This document shows, in pieces, positions 7,607 through 15,832 of a DNA stretch of 58,181 bases. Where the stretch lies: contig DKQK01000003.1 in the NCBI GenBank assembly GCA_002471665.1, positions 5,494 through 63,674 of the forward strand, in the 5' to 3' direction. The notes under the pieces are model-generated. The model was not told the DNA's origin. It saw nothing but the letters and a program-made list of their open reading frames with translations, and did not search any database. Within the stretch, counting starts at the first letter, position 1. Each line of letters opens with the position of its first letter. The stretch comes from Gammaproteobacteria bacterium UBA7310 (GTDB lineage Bacteria > Pseudomonadota > Gammaproteobacteria > Pseudomonadales > Ketobacteraceae). Both the position numbers and the translations under genes were made by a program.

Positions 7607-10294
7607 TTATTCGTTCCCCGCTTTAGCGGGGTCTTCAATTTGCCACCCAATGTTTTGGGAATATGGTGTACTAGATTGATTTAAAACAAGAAAATTGGAC
7701 CATGCGAGGCTGGGGTGTTTGCTTTTCAAGTTGTCTACCGCTAGCAGGAATTCCTCAGGAGCAGAGGCTTTCACCCGTTCCCAGTCCTTGCGCGGCACAC
7801 TGAGTCTACTCAGCTCCCAGGCATGGTGAGTAGCATCTGCGTAAGGTGTTAGGTGTTCACCGTCCGGCAGTGCTAAAACCACATCGACGCTGTCGTTGCC
7901 CAGGCGGGTTGGAATGTTAATGTCTTCCCCCCAACCGCCATTCTTGGCGGCGCTTTGCCAGGTGTAACCCTTGTCGAGATCCAGGCAGTTGAAGTCTCCC
8001 ATTCCCTGTTGAGCTTTTCGTTCTGCTTCCGCATCCAGCGAGGCAAGCTCCAGCACTTCTGGAATTTCATGATGCCCACCGTACACAAACTCTATAAGAT
8101 TCCTGGCGTCATCCGGCATGGAAAAGCCTTTATTCTGTAACAGAGCTTTCATAGTCAGCCACAGTTGCCCAACATGGCGATATACGGTTTGAGTACCCGG
8201 CAACAGGGATTTTAACCAATTGCGATCCCGCACGTTTTCGGGATCGGGTGACACAATGTAAAAACAAGGCATGGGGCGTCCATCTTTCCCTTGTTGGATT
8301 ACGTTTCCATGTACATTACGAACGTGACGTTGTAATCGACCGGCTCTCTGGATGATAAGATCAATTGGGGCGAGGTCAGAAATCATCACATCGAAGTCCA
8401 AATCCAGGCTTTGTTCCACCACCTGAGTGGCGATCAGAACTTGGCCGGTTCTTTGGCTGGGCCCGGAGGTTTTCCCGAATCGTGAAAGTACATCCATCTC
8501 TATTGCTTGCCGATCTATCATGGCGTAGCGGCTGTGAAACAAGGTAACGTTCTCTGGAGTCAGCCAATCCTGCTGTAGCAAAAATTCATAACTATTCTGT
8601 GCGTCGGCGACGGTATTACGAATCCAGCACACGCACTGCCCTTGCTGGATCGCAGTTTGAATGGTGGCTACAGCTGATTGTTCCGAGTCTAAGCGTTCAA
8701 CGATGACGCTTCTTCTCACCTCTTCTCGGGTTTCTATTGCCGTTTCAGAAAAGTGGGTAGCTGAAAGATGAGTGCTTAGTGGATAAGTATTGGATTCTTG
8801 TGGTTGAGGGGGGGCAATGTTGAGCCCGCGAGCGTAAGCGTGAAGGAGTTGTAGCCGGTGATGCTGGGGCAGCGTGGCAGAAAGAAGGATGGCGCTGCCT
8901 CCCTGGGCCGCATGAGCTTGCAGTAAGGCGCTCAGCAGGCTTTGCATGTATGGATCGAATGCATGGACTTCATCCACTAACAAGACTTTGTCCGCCAGCC
9001 CCAGTAACCGCAACGATTGGTGTCTTGCCGGTAGTATGCCTAGTAAAGCCTGATCGATGGTGCCCACACCCACATCGGCCAGCAGCGCTTTTTTGCGGCT
9101 GTCCGCCAGCCACTGGTTGCAATAGGCGCTGGCGGTGAGGTCATTGGTTTGATACTGCTTATCATCGCTTTGTTCGCTTAATTTAACGGATTCTTGGAAA
9201 GCGCTGGAAAGTTGTCGTGCGCCATGTGATAGTACCAGTGACGGTAGGGACTCAGGGGCGTATAGCTGGCGATAGCTTTTCGATAGGCGTTCGTACATGG
9301 CATTGGCTGTAGCCATGGTAGGTAGGCCTACGTAAACCCCCGCCAGATTCCTTTCTGACATAAGCCGATGAACCAAGACCATGGCTGCTTCTGTTTTCCC
9401 TGCTCCGGTCACGTCCTCCAAGATAAACAGTTGTGGCCCAGGTGCCAATTCCAAATATTGTGCATGTGTCTGAAGTGGGGTCGGTTTGGTAATGAAATCA
9501 AATTGCTGTTGAATGCTATTGAATGGGTTGGCTTTTATGGGATTGAAAGCAGCTGTGCTGATGGCATTTTTTGCATTTGGTAAAGCTTTGATTGCCCAGT
9601 AGTCGGCTAGTGGCTGTGGTTCGGTTTGGTAAGTGAAAATTGACTGATTCGAGCCCAGCCAGTCAGATAAAATACTTAAGCCTGCCAGTTGCCAAGCCAT
9701 CATTTTAAAGGTTTTGGGGTCGATCTCTGTTAATGTGGATAGGCATGGCTGCCAGATGTTTGTGATGTCGCGAACAAATTCTTCGGCAGCGGATTCGTCC
9801 TCTGTCAAAAAATGGCTTTTCACCGCATGTCTGGCTTTGCTTTTGTCGATTGGCTGGCCATGGTGCCCGAAAGTGATTTCCAGCCAGTCGGTCAACGGGG
9901 AAATGGATTCTTGTTGGAAAATATCTTGCGTGCGCTTTTTGATGGATCTATCCCAAAGGCCGAATCCCAAGGAATCATGGCGTACGTCGTATAAGCATTG
10001 TGGAGCGCAGGGAACCAGTTCTCCGGATAGATTTGGGACCAAGTTCTGGAAGGCGCGGGCAAATTTACCAAGGTCATGAAGAATCAAATTGAAGGTAAAG
10101 AAATCACGCAGCCAATCTGGTTTAACGTTGAGTGTTTTCGATAACCTCTGGCACAAGGTCTTACTCGGGTCCAACAGATAGTAACCAACAGCGGCTACAT
10201 CCATGCAATGATAAACCAATAAGTGGTAGTCGGGCCCATCTGACAGTGGGTCTTTCTTGGCTTTACCCCAATATTTGAAATACTGTTTATTCAC
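7607..10294 (-). CDS. cas3: CRISPR-associated nuclease-helicase Cas3, type I-E
   Basis: This 895-residue HD nuclease fused to a superfamily 2 helicase is recruited by Cascade to degrade target DNA. The HD motif is at H73-D74 (ILHDLGKFARAF), further HD-domain residues are in FGHHG (143-147) and D211, Walker A is EDVTGAGKTEAA with K300, the DEVH box is at 441-444, SAT at 472-474, and the C-terminal helicase motif QRAGRLQRH is present. All catalytic motifs are intact. It starts with GTG and has AAGGAA upstream. It is separated from cse1 by 309 bp and lies 81 bp downstream of the WYL regulator. Confidence 0.98.
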   Translation of the reverse strand: MNKQYFKYWGKAKKDPLSDGPDYHLLVYHCMDVAAVGYYLLDPSKTLCQRLSKTLNVKPDWLRDFFTFNLILHDLGKFARAFQNLVPNLSGELVPCAPQCLYDVRHDSLGFGLWDRSIKKRTQDIFQQESISPLTDWLEITFGHHGQPIDKSKARHAVKSHFLTEDESAAEEFVRDITNIWQPCLSTLTEIDPKTFKMMAWQLAGLSILSDWLGSNQSIFTYQTEPQPLADYWAIKALPNAKNAISTAAFNPIKANPFNSIQQQFDFITKPTPLQTHAQYLELAPGPQLFILEDVTGAGKTEAAMVLVHRLMSERNLAGVYVGLPTMATANAMYERLSKSYRQLYAPESLPSLVLSHGARQLSSAFQESVKLSEQSDDKQYQTNDLTASAYCNQWLADSRKKALLADVGVGTIDQALLGILPARHQSLRLLGLADKVLLVDEVHAFDPYMQSLLSALLQAHAAQGGSAILLSATLPQHHRLQLLHAYARGLNIAPPQPQESNTYPLSTHLSATHFSETAIETREEVRRSVIVERLDSEQSAVATIQTAIQQGQCVCWIRNTVADAQNSYEFLLQQDWLTPENVTLFHSRYAMIDRQAIEMDVLSRFGKTSGPSQRTGQVLIATQVVEQSLDLDFDVMISDLAPIDLIIQRAGRLQRHVRNVHGNVIQQGKDGRPMPCFYIVSPDPENVRDRNWLKSLLPGTQTVYRHVGQLWLTMKALLQNKGFSMPDDARNLIEFVYGGHHEIPEVLELASLDAEAERKAQQGMGDFNCLDLDKGYTWQSAAKNGGWGEDINIPTRLGNDSVDVVLALPDGEHLTPYADATHHAWELSRLSVPRKDWERVKASAPEEFLLAVDNLKSKHPSLAWSNFLVLNQSSTPYSQNIGWQIEDPAKAGNE

Positions 10295-10352
10295 GCTTTT
10301 CCGTTCCTTGAAAATATGGCGATATTCAACGGTAAGTTCGTTATCCGCTCAA

Positions 10353-10372
10353 TACTGTATATAAAAACACGT
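10353..10372. promoter_or_regulatory. LexA-box-like sequence between the WYL gene and cas3
   Basis: TACTGTATATAAAAACACGT matches the E. coli LexA consensus palindrome at 15 of 20 positions. The left half (CTGT) is perfect and the right half has ACAC instead of ACAG. It lies in the 81-bp gap upstream of cas3, just after the WYL gene. The match is suggestive only, because the region is AT-rich. Confidence 0.25.
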
Positions 10373-10375
10373 AAA

Positions 10376-11194
10376 CTAATTGGGTAGGTATTTCTCGATT
10401 TCTTTCCAGCATTGGCTGTTTACTATTATTTGTTGTGCCTCAGCTGTAGGCTTATATTGCTCCAGATTGAGCTTTTGTAAAAGGTACATAATCAATGCGG
10501 CACGGGTTTTTAGCGTGTGTTGGCCATTTTTCATTTGATAATCGAGCTCGATGATGCGCCGCTGTGCGGGCGATAGTCTAGGGTCAGGCTCTATAATCAA
10601 ATTTATCCATGTGTTCCATTTTTTGTCATGTTCCTGGTTGAATGCTGCGGCGCCTTCTTGATTGAATACACCATTGAAACGAGAAAGTACAAAGTCACGG
10701 AAGTCTTGGTTCTTCTCGCAGTAGGCACGGGCATGCCATCTTAAGCCGCTGAAGACCAAGCTGTGGGGTGAGATGATGCGCTCCTCGTAATCAGGGTTGG
10801 ATACAGAAGCATAGCCGATATCAATTCGTTGTTTATCACGAATGGCTTTGAGTATAGGGCGTATTACCGTCGGGTCGATGTTTCTTAGGGGGGCTTCGAT
10901 TTGACAGAAGGGGCTTTCTGTGGAGGGACCCTCTCTATCACTGATCAACTGGCTGTATTCTTCAATGGAGCCTTTACAATATTGCGTCTGAAAGGAGGAG
11001 GTGGGCACGTGCCCTTTTAGTGATGGGTTGTAATGCAGGTTGTTGGGGTGTTCCCGACAGTAAGCCTGTAGAGATTTTGTTGCTGTTTGGCGGCTAATGT
11101 TAAAAGCCTGCTGTAAGTGGGATGTATTTATGCGACCTTCCCATTGAGCGATCAGCTCTATAAGTCGTGCGTGCTGTGGTTCGATGTTGCTCAT
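10376..11194 (-). CDS. WYL-domain transcriptional regulator (BrxR/CapW-like)
   Basis: This 272-residue protein has an N-terminal winged helix-turn-helix (about residues 8-65, RINTSHLQQAFNISRQTATK). A WYL-type domain follows around residues 125-190, with ISPHSLVFSGLRWHARAYC and FRDFVLSRF. A WCX-like C-terminal extension comes last. Regulators of this layout control CRISPR, BREX and CBASS loci, usually as repressors whose WYL domain senses a nucleotide or nucleic-acid signal. It is transcribed toward cas3 with an 81-bp gap, so it probably controls this locus, its own promoter, or both. A dyad overlaps its predicted promoter. Confidence 0.88.
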   Translation of the reverse strand: MSNIEPQHARLIELIAQWEGRINTSHLQQAFNISRQTATKSLQAYCREHPNNLHYNPSLKGHVPTSSFQTQYCKGSIEEYSQLISDREGPSTESPFCQIEAPLRNIDPTVIRPILKAIRDKQRIDIGYASVSNPDYEERIISPHSLVFSGLRWHARAYCEKNQDFRDFVLSRFNGVFNQEGAAAFNQEHDKKWNTWINLIIEPDPRLSPAQRRIIELDYQMKNGQHTLKTRAALIMYLLQKLNLEQYKPTAEAQQIIVNSQCWKEIEKYLPN

Positions 11195-11231
11195 TGAATT
11201 CTAAGCTTCTGAATGGAAAAGATAATAAGTA

Positions 11232-11261
11232 CTAATACATGCCCACCTTGAAAGGTGTCAA
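11232..11261 (-). promoter_or_regulatory. candidate WYL-gene promoter with an overlapping operator dyad
   Basis: On the minus strand a perfect TTGACA (11261-11256) is followed after 18 bases by TATTAG (11237-11232), 38 bases before the WYL start codon. A dyad CACCTT/AAGGTG (11244-11249 and 11252-11257) covers the downstream edge of the -35 box and the spacer, the place where a repressor would block RNA polymerase. Autoregulation is inferred. Confidence 0.5.
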
Positions 11262-11443
11262 TAGTATCAACGCAAGATTCGAAAATGAGATCTTAAGGAT
11301 ATGGCGGGATTATGGCAGTTCGGCTCGCCTTGTATTGAACATCAGAATAAAACATCTGGAATCTTCTTTTTCTTGGTTGCAATTGATGCACCACCCTATA
11401 GTAAGGATTGTGCAGTGTTCTACCATTCTGAAGGAAGCTGAAC
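11262..11443. other. intergenic DNA between the WYL promoter and the array 2 remnant
   Basis: I see no gene here. An open frame across this stretch (11239-11511, plus strand) is not credible because it crosses both the WYL promoter and CRISPR repeats. No repeat-like sequence is in register at 11383. Confidence 0.5.
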
Positions 11444-11472
11444 TAGATAATCCCCGCAAATGCCGGCAACGT
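11444..11472 (-). repeat. decayed CRISPR repeat at the old end of array 2
   Basis: This segment matches the array 2 repeat at 17 of 29 positions, including an exact taatcccc core and a caacg end. It begins exactly 61 bases before the first clear repeat (11505), the period of the array. The intervening 11473-11504 would be a fossil 32-nt spacer. Confidence 0.6.
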
Positions 11473-11504
11473 AATGAGTGCCACGCGATGATCAGCACCT
11501 TGTC

Positions 11505-12021
11505 TCGTTAATCCCCACGCTCGTAGGGAACGCCCACAACCTCTTGATTTCATCCGCCATCGGGCCGGTTAATCCCCACGCTCGTAGGGAACGCAATGTG
11601 TAACGCTGTCCCTTTCAGTTCCGGCGCGGTTAATCCCCACGCTCGTAGGGAACGCCTCAGCCGCTCGACAAGCAAGCGGTTCTTGCGCGGTTAATCCCCA
11701 CGCTCGTAGGGAACGCATTTCCGTAATGAATACGCTCAAGCCCCAGCCCGGTTAATCCCCACGCTCGTAGGGAACGCCTGACTATCGAGGGTCAGAAGCC
11801 GGTGCTTTGCGGTTAATCCCCACGCTCGTAGGGAACGCTGGACAGCATCAATGTAAGTGCCAGTGAATGTCGGTTAATCCCCACGCTCGTAGGGAACGCT
11901 TCGTTGCAAATGAGCACGAGCGCGTTTAGCGCGGTTAATCCCCACGCTCGTAGGGAACGCAGATACTTCCCAATGACCACTTTCAATGGTGTCGGTTAAT
12001 CCCCACGCTCGTAGGGAACGC
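11505..12021 (-). CRISPR. CRISPR array 2, type I-E, 9 repeats and 8 spacers
   Basis: Repeats of 29 nt start at 11505, 11566, 11627, 11688, 11749, 11810, 11871, 11932 and 11993, with 32-nt spacers throughout. Read on the minus strand the repeat begins GCGTTCCCT and ends ATTAACCG. It differs from the array 1 repeat at positions 2, 9 and 14. One change turns a C-G pair of the hairpin into a U-G wobble; another alters the loop from AA to AG. The last repeat (11505) carries two extra changes at its outer end, as is usual for the leader-distal end. The leader lies to the right, so this array has the same orientation as array 1. Confidence 0.98.
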
Positions 12022-12086
12022 TCTAAAGCTATGGACTTGTTTTTAAAGAGCTTTTAAGACTGTAGGTTATCTACCAAAGAATATAG
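12022..12086 (-). promoter_or_regulatory. CRISPR leader of array 2
   Basis: This 65-bp stretch aligns with the leader of array 1. Blocks such as cttgtttttaaaga and atctaccaaaga are identical. The position of the TATAAT box of leader 1 reads CATAGC here, and the 8-bp inverted repeat of leader 1 is not preserved. It therefore looks like a homologous but diverged leader, perhaps less actively transcribed. Confidence 0.8.
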
Positions 12087-12118
12087 GGCGCGTGGATTGG
12101 AAAGAAAATCGGGCAGGG

Positions 12119-12155
12119 TGTACCGGTGCACTTACTTAAAAGTTTCACCGGTACA
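12119..12155. terminator. hairpin between serA and CRISPR array 2
   Basis: TGTACCGGTG (12119-12128) and CACCGGTACA (12146-12155) form a perfect 10-bp stem with a 17-nt loop, 22 bases past the serA stop codon. It may end or stabilise the serA transcript and insulate the array 2 leader. No strong T-tract follows, so intrinsic termination is uncertain. Confidence 0.45.
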
Positions 12156-12176
12156 AAGAGTTTATCTGATGCGTTT

Positions 12177-13406
12177 TTAATACAATACCCGACACCGAAT
12201 GGTGCCTTCCACCTCTTTCAATTTCTCCAGCGCCAATTCACTGTGCGCTTTATCGATATCAATCACCACATAACCAATCTTGTTATTGGTCTGCAAATAC
12301 TGACCGCTGATGTTGATGTTATTGTCGGAGAACAGGCGGTTGATATTGGACAGCACGCCGGGCACGTTTTCGTGTATGTGCAGAATACGGTGCACATTGT
12401 CGTGTACCGGCAGTGCCACTTCCGGAAAATTCACGGCCGAAATGGTGGAGCCGTTGTCGCTGTACTTGATGAACTTTTCCGACACTTCGGCACCGATGTT
12501 GACCTGTGCTTCCAGGGTGCTGCCGCCGATGTGCGGGGTCAGGATCACGTTATCGAATTCCCGCAGCGGTGATACGAATTCTTCATCGTTGCCGCGGGGT
12601 TCCACCGGGAACACGTCGATGGCAGCGCCCAGGATTTTCTTTTCACCCAAGGTTTGGGCCAGCGCGTCAATGTCCACCACGGTACCGCGGGAGGCGTTGA
12701 TCAGAATGCTGGTGGGTTTCATTTTGGCCAGTTGATCCTGGCCGAACATGTACTTGGTGGCAGCGGTTTCGGGAACGTGCAGACTGACGATGTCGGATTG
12801 CTCCAACAACTCGTCCAGCGTGCCCACCTGCACCGCGTTACCCAGCGGCAGTTTGGTGACCACGTCATAAAACTTCACCTTCATGCCCAGGTTCTCGGCG
12901 ATAACGCTCAACTGCGAACCGATGTTGCCGTAACCGATGATGCCCAGGGTTTTGCCGCGGATCTCAAAACTGTTGGCTGCGGTTTTTTGCCAGCCGCCCC
13001 GGTGGCAGACTGCGTTCTTTTCCGGAATGCCGCGCAGCAGCAGGATGGCTTCCGCCAAGACCAACTCGGCCACGGAACGGGTGTTGGAAAAGGGGGCGTT
13101 GAATACGGGAATACCGCGAATGAGGGCCGCCGTCAGATCCACCTGATTGGTGCCGATACAGAAACAACCCACCGCGATCAGCTTCTGGGCCGCCGCAAAC
13201 ACGTCTTCGGTCAATTGGGTGCGGGAGCGGATACCAACAAAGTGGGCGTCGGCAATCTTTGCTTTCAGTTGGTCTTCCGGCAGGGAGGTTTTCAGGTACT
13301 CGATATTGGTGTACCCGGCCCGCTCGAAGTTTTCAACGGCAGATTGGTGGACGCCTTCCAACAACAGAATGCGGATTTTGCTTTTATCCAGAGAAGTCGT
13401 GCTCAT
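12177..13406 (-). CDS. serA: D-3-phosphoglycerate dehydrogenase
   Basis: SerA oxidises 3-phosphoglycerate to 3-phosphohydroxypyruvate with NAD, the first step of serine synthesis. The 409-residue protein has the 2-hydroxyacid dehydrogenase fold with the Rossmann motif GIIGYGNIGSQLS, the signature CFCIGTNQVDL, INASRGTVVD, and the catalytic histidine in TPHIGGSTLEAQ. A C-terminal ACT domain (about 335-409, VPGVLSNINRLFSDNNINI) should bind serine for feedback inhibition. The length equals E. coli-type SerA (410). It is divergent from an FAD-linked dehydrogenase across 221 bp. Confidence 0.98.
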   Translation of the reverse strand: MSTTSLDKSKIRILLLEGVHQSAVENFERAGYTNIEYLKTSLPEDQLKAKIADAHFVGIRSRTQLTEDVFAAAQKLIAVGCFCIGTNQVDLTAALIRGIPVFNAPFSNTRSVAELVLAEAILLLRGIPEKNAVCHRGGWQKTAANSFEIRGKTLGIIGYGNIGSQLSVIAENLGMKVKFYDVVTKLPLGNAVQVGTLDELLEQSDIVSLHVPETAATKYMFGQDQLAKMKPTSILINASRGTVVDIDALAQTLGEKKILGAAIDVFPVEPRGNDEEFVSPLREFDNVILTPHIGGSTLEAQVNIGAEVSEKFIKYSDNGSTISAVNFPEVALPVHDNVHRILHIHENVPGVLSNINRLFSDNNINISGQYLQTNNKIGYVVIDIDKAHSELALEKLKEVEGTIRCRVLY

Positions 13407-13627
13407 GCTGTTTTACTCGTATCAAATGGGGGTAGCTTTGAGGGCGGCTATGGTATCATATCGCATCAAAAACGCAGTCCCGAGCCATGAAAAGATGCGT
13501 GAAATTCTCACATGGTGGCGTGAATTTCCCTAATGAATCCACCTTGGGCTGCCTGACTGGCGGGTGTCCGATGTTGCCCTGCTTATCGAGTATTCCTGAT
13601 TAACCTGCTGTATTTAAAGAGAAAATC

Positions 13628-15025
13628 ATGACCGACACCAATCAGATTATTGCCGGATTGAGCCAACTTGTGGATGCGGGCCGGGTGTTGACCGATGCCG
13701 ACAGCCTGCAGCACTACGGCTGCGACTGGACCAAAAAGTACGATCCGGCTCCGTTGGCCATTGTGCTGCCCAAAACCGTGGAGCAGGTGCAGGCCATTGT
13801 GCGGTTTGCCAACGAACACCAGGTGGCGCTGGTGCCCTCCGGTGGTCGTACCGGGCTGAGCGCGGCGGCGGTGGCGGCCAATGGCGAGGTGGTGGTGGCC
13901 TTTGATTTGATGAATAAAATCAATGATTTCAATCCCATCGACCGCACTGTTCAGTGCCAGGCCGGGGTGGTGACGGAGCAGCTGCAGCAGTTTGCTGAAG
14001 AAAACAATCTTTACTATCCGGTGGATTTTGCCTCCGCCGGCTCCAGTCAGCTGGGTGGCAATATCTCCACCAACGCCGGCGGCATCAAGGTGATCCGCTA
14101 TGGCATGACCCGGGAATGGGTGAAGGGCCTGAAAGTGGTGACCGGCAAGGGGGATTTGCTGGATCTGAACGGCGGCCTGGACAAGAACGCCACCGGCTAT
14201 GATTTCCGGCACCTGTTTATCGGCGCTGAAGGCACCCTGGGCCTGATTGTGGAAGCCACCATGAAGCTGGCGCGCGCGCCGCAGAACCTGACCGTGCTGG
14301 TGCTGGGCGTGCCGGAGTTCCGCGCCATTATGAAGGTACTGGAAACCTTTCAAAGCCGGATCGACCTCACCGCTTTTGAGTTCTTTTCCGATATTGCGGT
14401 GAAGCTGGTCACCGAGCATCAGGACGTACCGCGGCCGTTTGCGGCAGCGGCGCCTTATTATGCTTTGCTGGAGTTCGAATCCCCCACCGAGGATGTGCTG
14501 GAGCAGGCCATGGCGCTGTTCGAGCAATGTGTTGAGGAAGGCTGGGTGCTGGACGGGGTCATCAGCCAGAGCGAAAGCCAGGCGGCCAATCTGTGGCGCC
14601 TGCGGGAGGGCATCAGCGAGACCATCGCGCCGTTCACGCCCTACAAGAACGATGTGTCCGTGGTCGTGTCCAAAGTGCCGGATTTCCTGGAAGAGATCGA
14701 CAACATCGTCAGCAGTCGTTACCCCGATTTCGAGATCGTGTGGTTTGGCCATATCGGCGACGGTAACCTGCATCTGAATATCCTGAAGCCTGCGGCCCTG
14801 AGCAAAGAGGAATTCTTCCGGCGCTGTGAAGAGGTGAATACCCAGGTGTTTGCAACGGTACAGAAATACGCCGGCAGTGTGTCGGCCGAACACGGTGTGG
14901 GTATGACCAAAAAGCCCTATCTGGAATATACGCGCAGTGCCGCTGACATCGATTATATGCGGGCAGTGAAGGCTGCGTTTGATCCCATGAACATTATGAA
15001 CCCCGGCAAAATATTCGATCTTTAG
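13628..15025 (+). CDS. FAD-linked D-2-hydroxyglutarate dehydrogenase-type oxidase
   Basis: This 465-residue flavoprotein has an FAD-binding PCMH domain (about 40-220, with PSGGRTGLSAAAV and GGNISTNAGGIKVIRYG). A C-terminal FAD-oxidase domain follows, with a metal site in HIGDGNLHLN and the end signature AEHGVGMTKKPYL. The family covers D-2-hydroxyglutarate, D-lactate and glycolate dehydrogenases. Divergence from serA argues for D-2-hydroxyglutarate dehydrogenase: in pseudomonads SerA reduces 2-oxoglutarate to D-2-hydroxyglutarate, and this enzyme reoxidises it. The exact substrate is inferred from context. Confidence 0.88.
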   Translation: MTDTNQIIAGLSQLVDAGRVLTDADSLQHYGCDWTKKYDPAPLAIVLPKTVEQVQAIVRFANEHQVALVPSGGRTGLSAAAVAANGEVVVAFDLMNKINDFNPIDRTVQCQAGVVTEQLQQFAEENNLYYPVDFASAGSSQLGGNISTNAGGIKVIRYGMTREWVKGLKVVTGKGDLLDLNGGLDKNATGYDFRHLFIGAEGTLGLIVEATMKLARAPQNLTVLVLGVPEFRAIMKVLETFQSRIDLTAFEFFSDIAVKLVTEHQDVPRPFAAAAPYYALLEFESPTEDVLEQAMALFEQCVEEGWVLDGVISQSESQAANLWRLREGISETIAPFTPYKNDVSVVVSKVPDFLEEIDNIVSSRYPDFEIVWFGHIGDGNLHLNILKPAALSKEEFFRRCEEVNTQVFATVQKYAGSVSAEHGVGMTKKPYLEYTRSAADIDYMRAVKAAFDPMNIMNPGKIFDL

Positions 15026-15056
15026 TGGGGGGGATTATGAAGTTTAGGAGTTGTGG

Positions 15057-15716
15057 ATGAACTATCAGCACAGTCTCAATGGCGAGGCCCTTGATCTGCC
15101 CCTGGGCAAAGTGGTCTGCGTCGGCCGCAATTACGCTGAGCATGCCCGGGAGCTGAATAATCCGGTTCCCACTTCACCCATTCTGTTTATCAAGCCTGCC
15201 ACTGCGGTGGTGCCGTTTGCCGGTGAGATCTGCATTCCAAAAGGAGAGGGGGAATGTCACCACGAACTGGAAATGTCGGTATTGATCGGCAAGCCTCTGC
15301 AGGCGGCAGGCGCCGCGCAGGCCCGGGATGCTATTTTGGGGTTTGGCCTGGGTTTGGATCTGACCCTGCGCGATCTGCAATCGCGGCTGAAAGAAAAAAG
15401 CCATCCCTGGGAAATCGCCAAGAGTTTTGATGGTGCCTGCCCGTTGTCGGGCTTCATCACCCCGGCACAGTTGACCGATCCGCAGCACACAGACCTGTCT
15501 TTAACCGTCAATGGCAGCCTGCGGCAGCAGGGTAACACCGCCGATATGATTACCCCGTTGTATGCGTTGATCGCCTACATGAGCCAACACTTTACGCTGT
15601 TGCCGGGGGATGTGGTGCTGACCGGAACCCCGGCCGGGGTAGCCGCCCTGCAGGCTGGGGATCAACTGATGGCGGTGCTGGGCGAGGGTTTGCGCTGCGA
15701 GGCCAGGATTATTTAG
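15057..15716 (+). CDS. fumarylacetoacetate hydrolase-family protein (acylpyruvase-like)
   Basis: This protein of about 219 residues has the FAH-fold signatures GKVVCVGRNYAEHA, a metal-binding ECHHELEMSVLIG and the end motif GDVVLTGTPAGV. Its compact size fits the YcgM/FAHD1 branch, which hydrolyses acylpyruvates or decarboxylates oxaloacetate. I moved the start to ATG 15057, which has TAGGAG six bases upstream, from a TTG two codons earlier. It lies 31 bases after the FAD dehydrogenase and is probably co-transcribed with it. Substrate is not determinable from sequence. Confidence 0.88.
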   Translation: MNYQHSLNGEALDLPLGKVVCVGRNYAEHARELNNPVPTSPILFIKPATAVVPFAGEICIPKGEGECHHELEMSVLIGKPLQAAGAAQARDAILGFGLGLDLTLRDLQSRLKEKSHPWEIAKSFDGACPLSGFITPAQLTDPQHTDLSLTVNGSLRQQGNTADMITPLYALIAYMSQHFTLLPGDVVLTGTPAGVAALQAGDQLMAVLGEGLRCEARII

Positions 15717-15832
15717 AGGCCAGGGTTATTTAAACGGCGTGATCTGGCGTCAGGCGCAGTTTTACCATAAATTAATCGTTGCTGGTGCAGAATCCAGCTG
15801 TAAGTACCATAAAAACAAAAAAGGAAAATCTG

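Noticed and set aside
11239..11511. 90-codon plus-strand frame
   Set aside because: It crosses the WYL promoter, the decayed CRISPR repeat and the first repeat of array 2, and has no ribosome site.
13583..14893. Long antisense frame opposite the FAD dehydrogenase
   Set aside because: It is a high-GC shadow of a well-supported gene, rich in His, Gln and Gly. The same applies to antisense frames at 29147-30736, 35894-37144, 37042-38340, 38415-39554 and 40528-41694.
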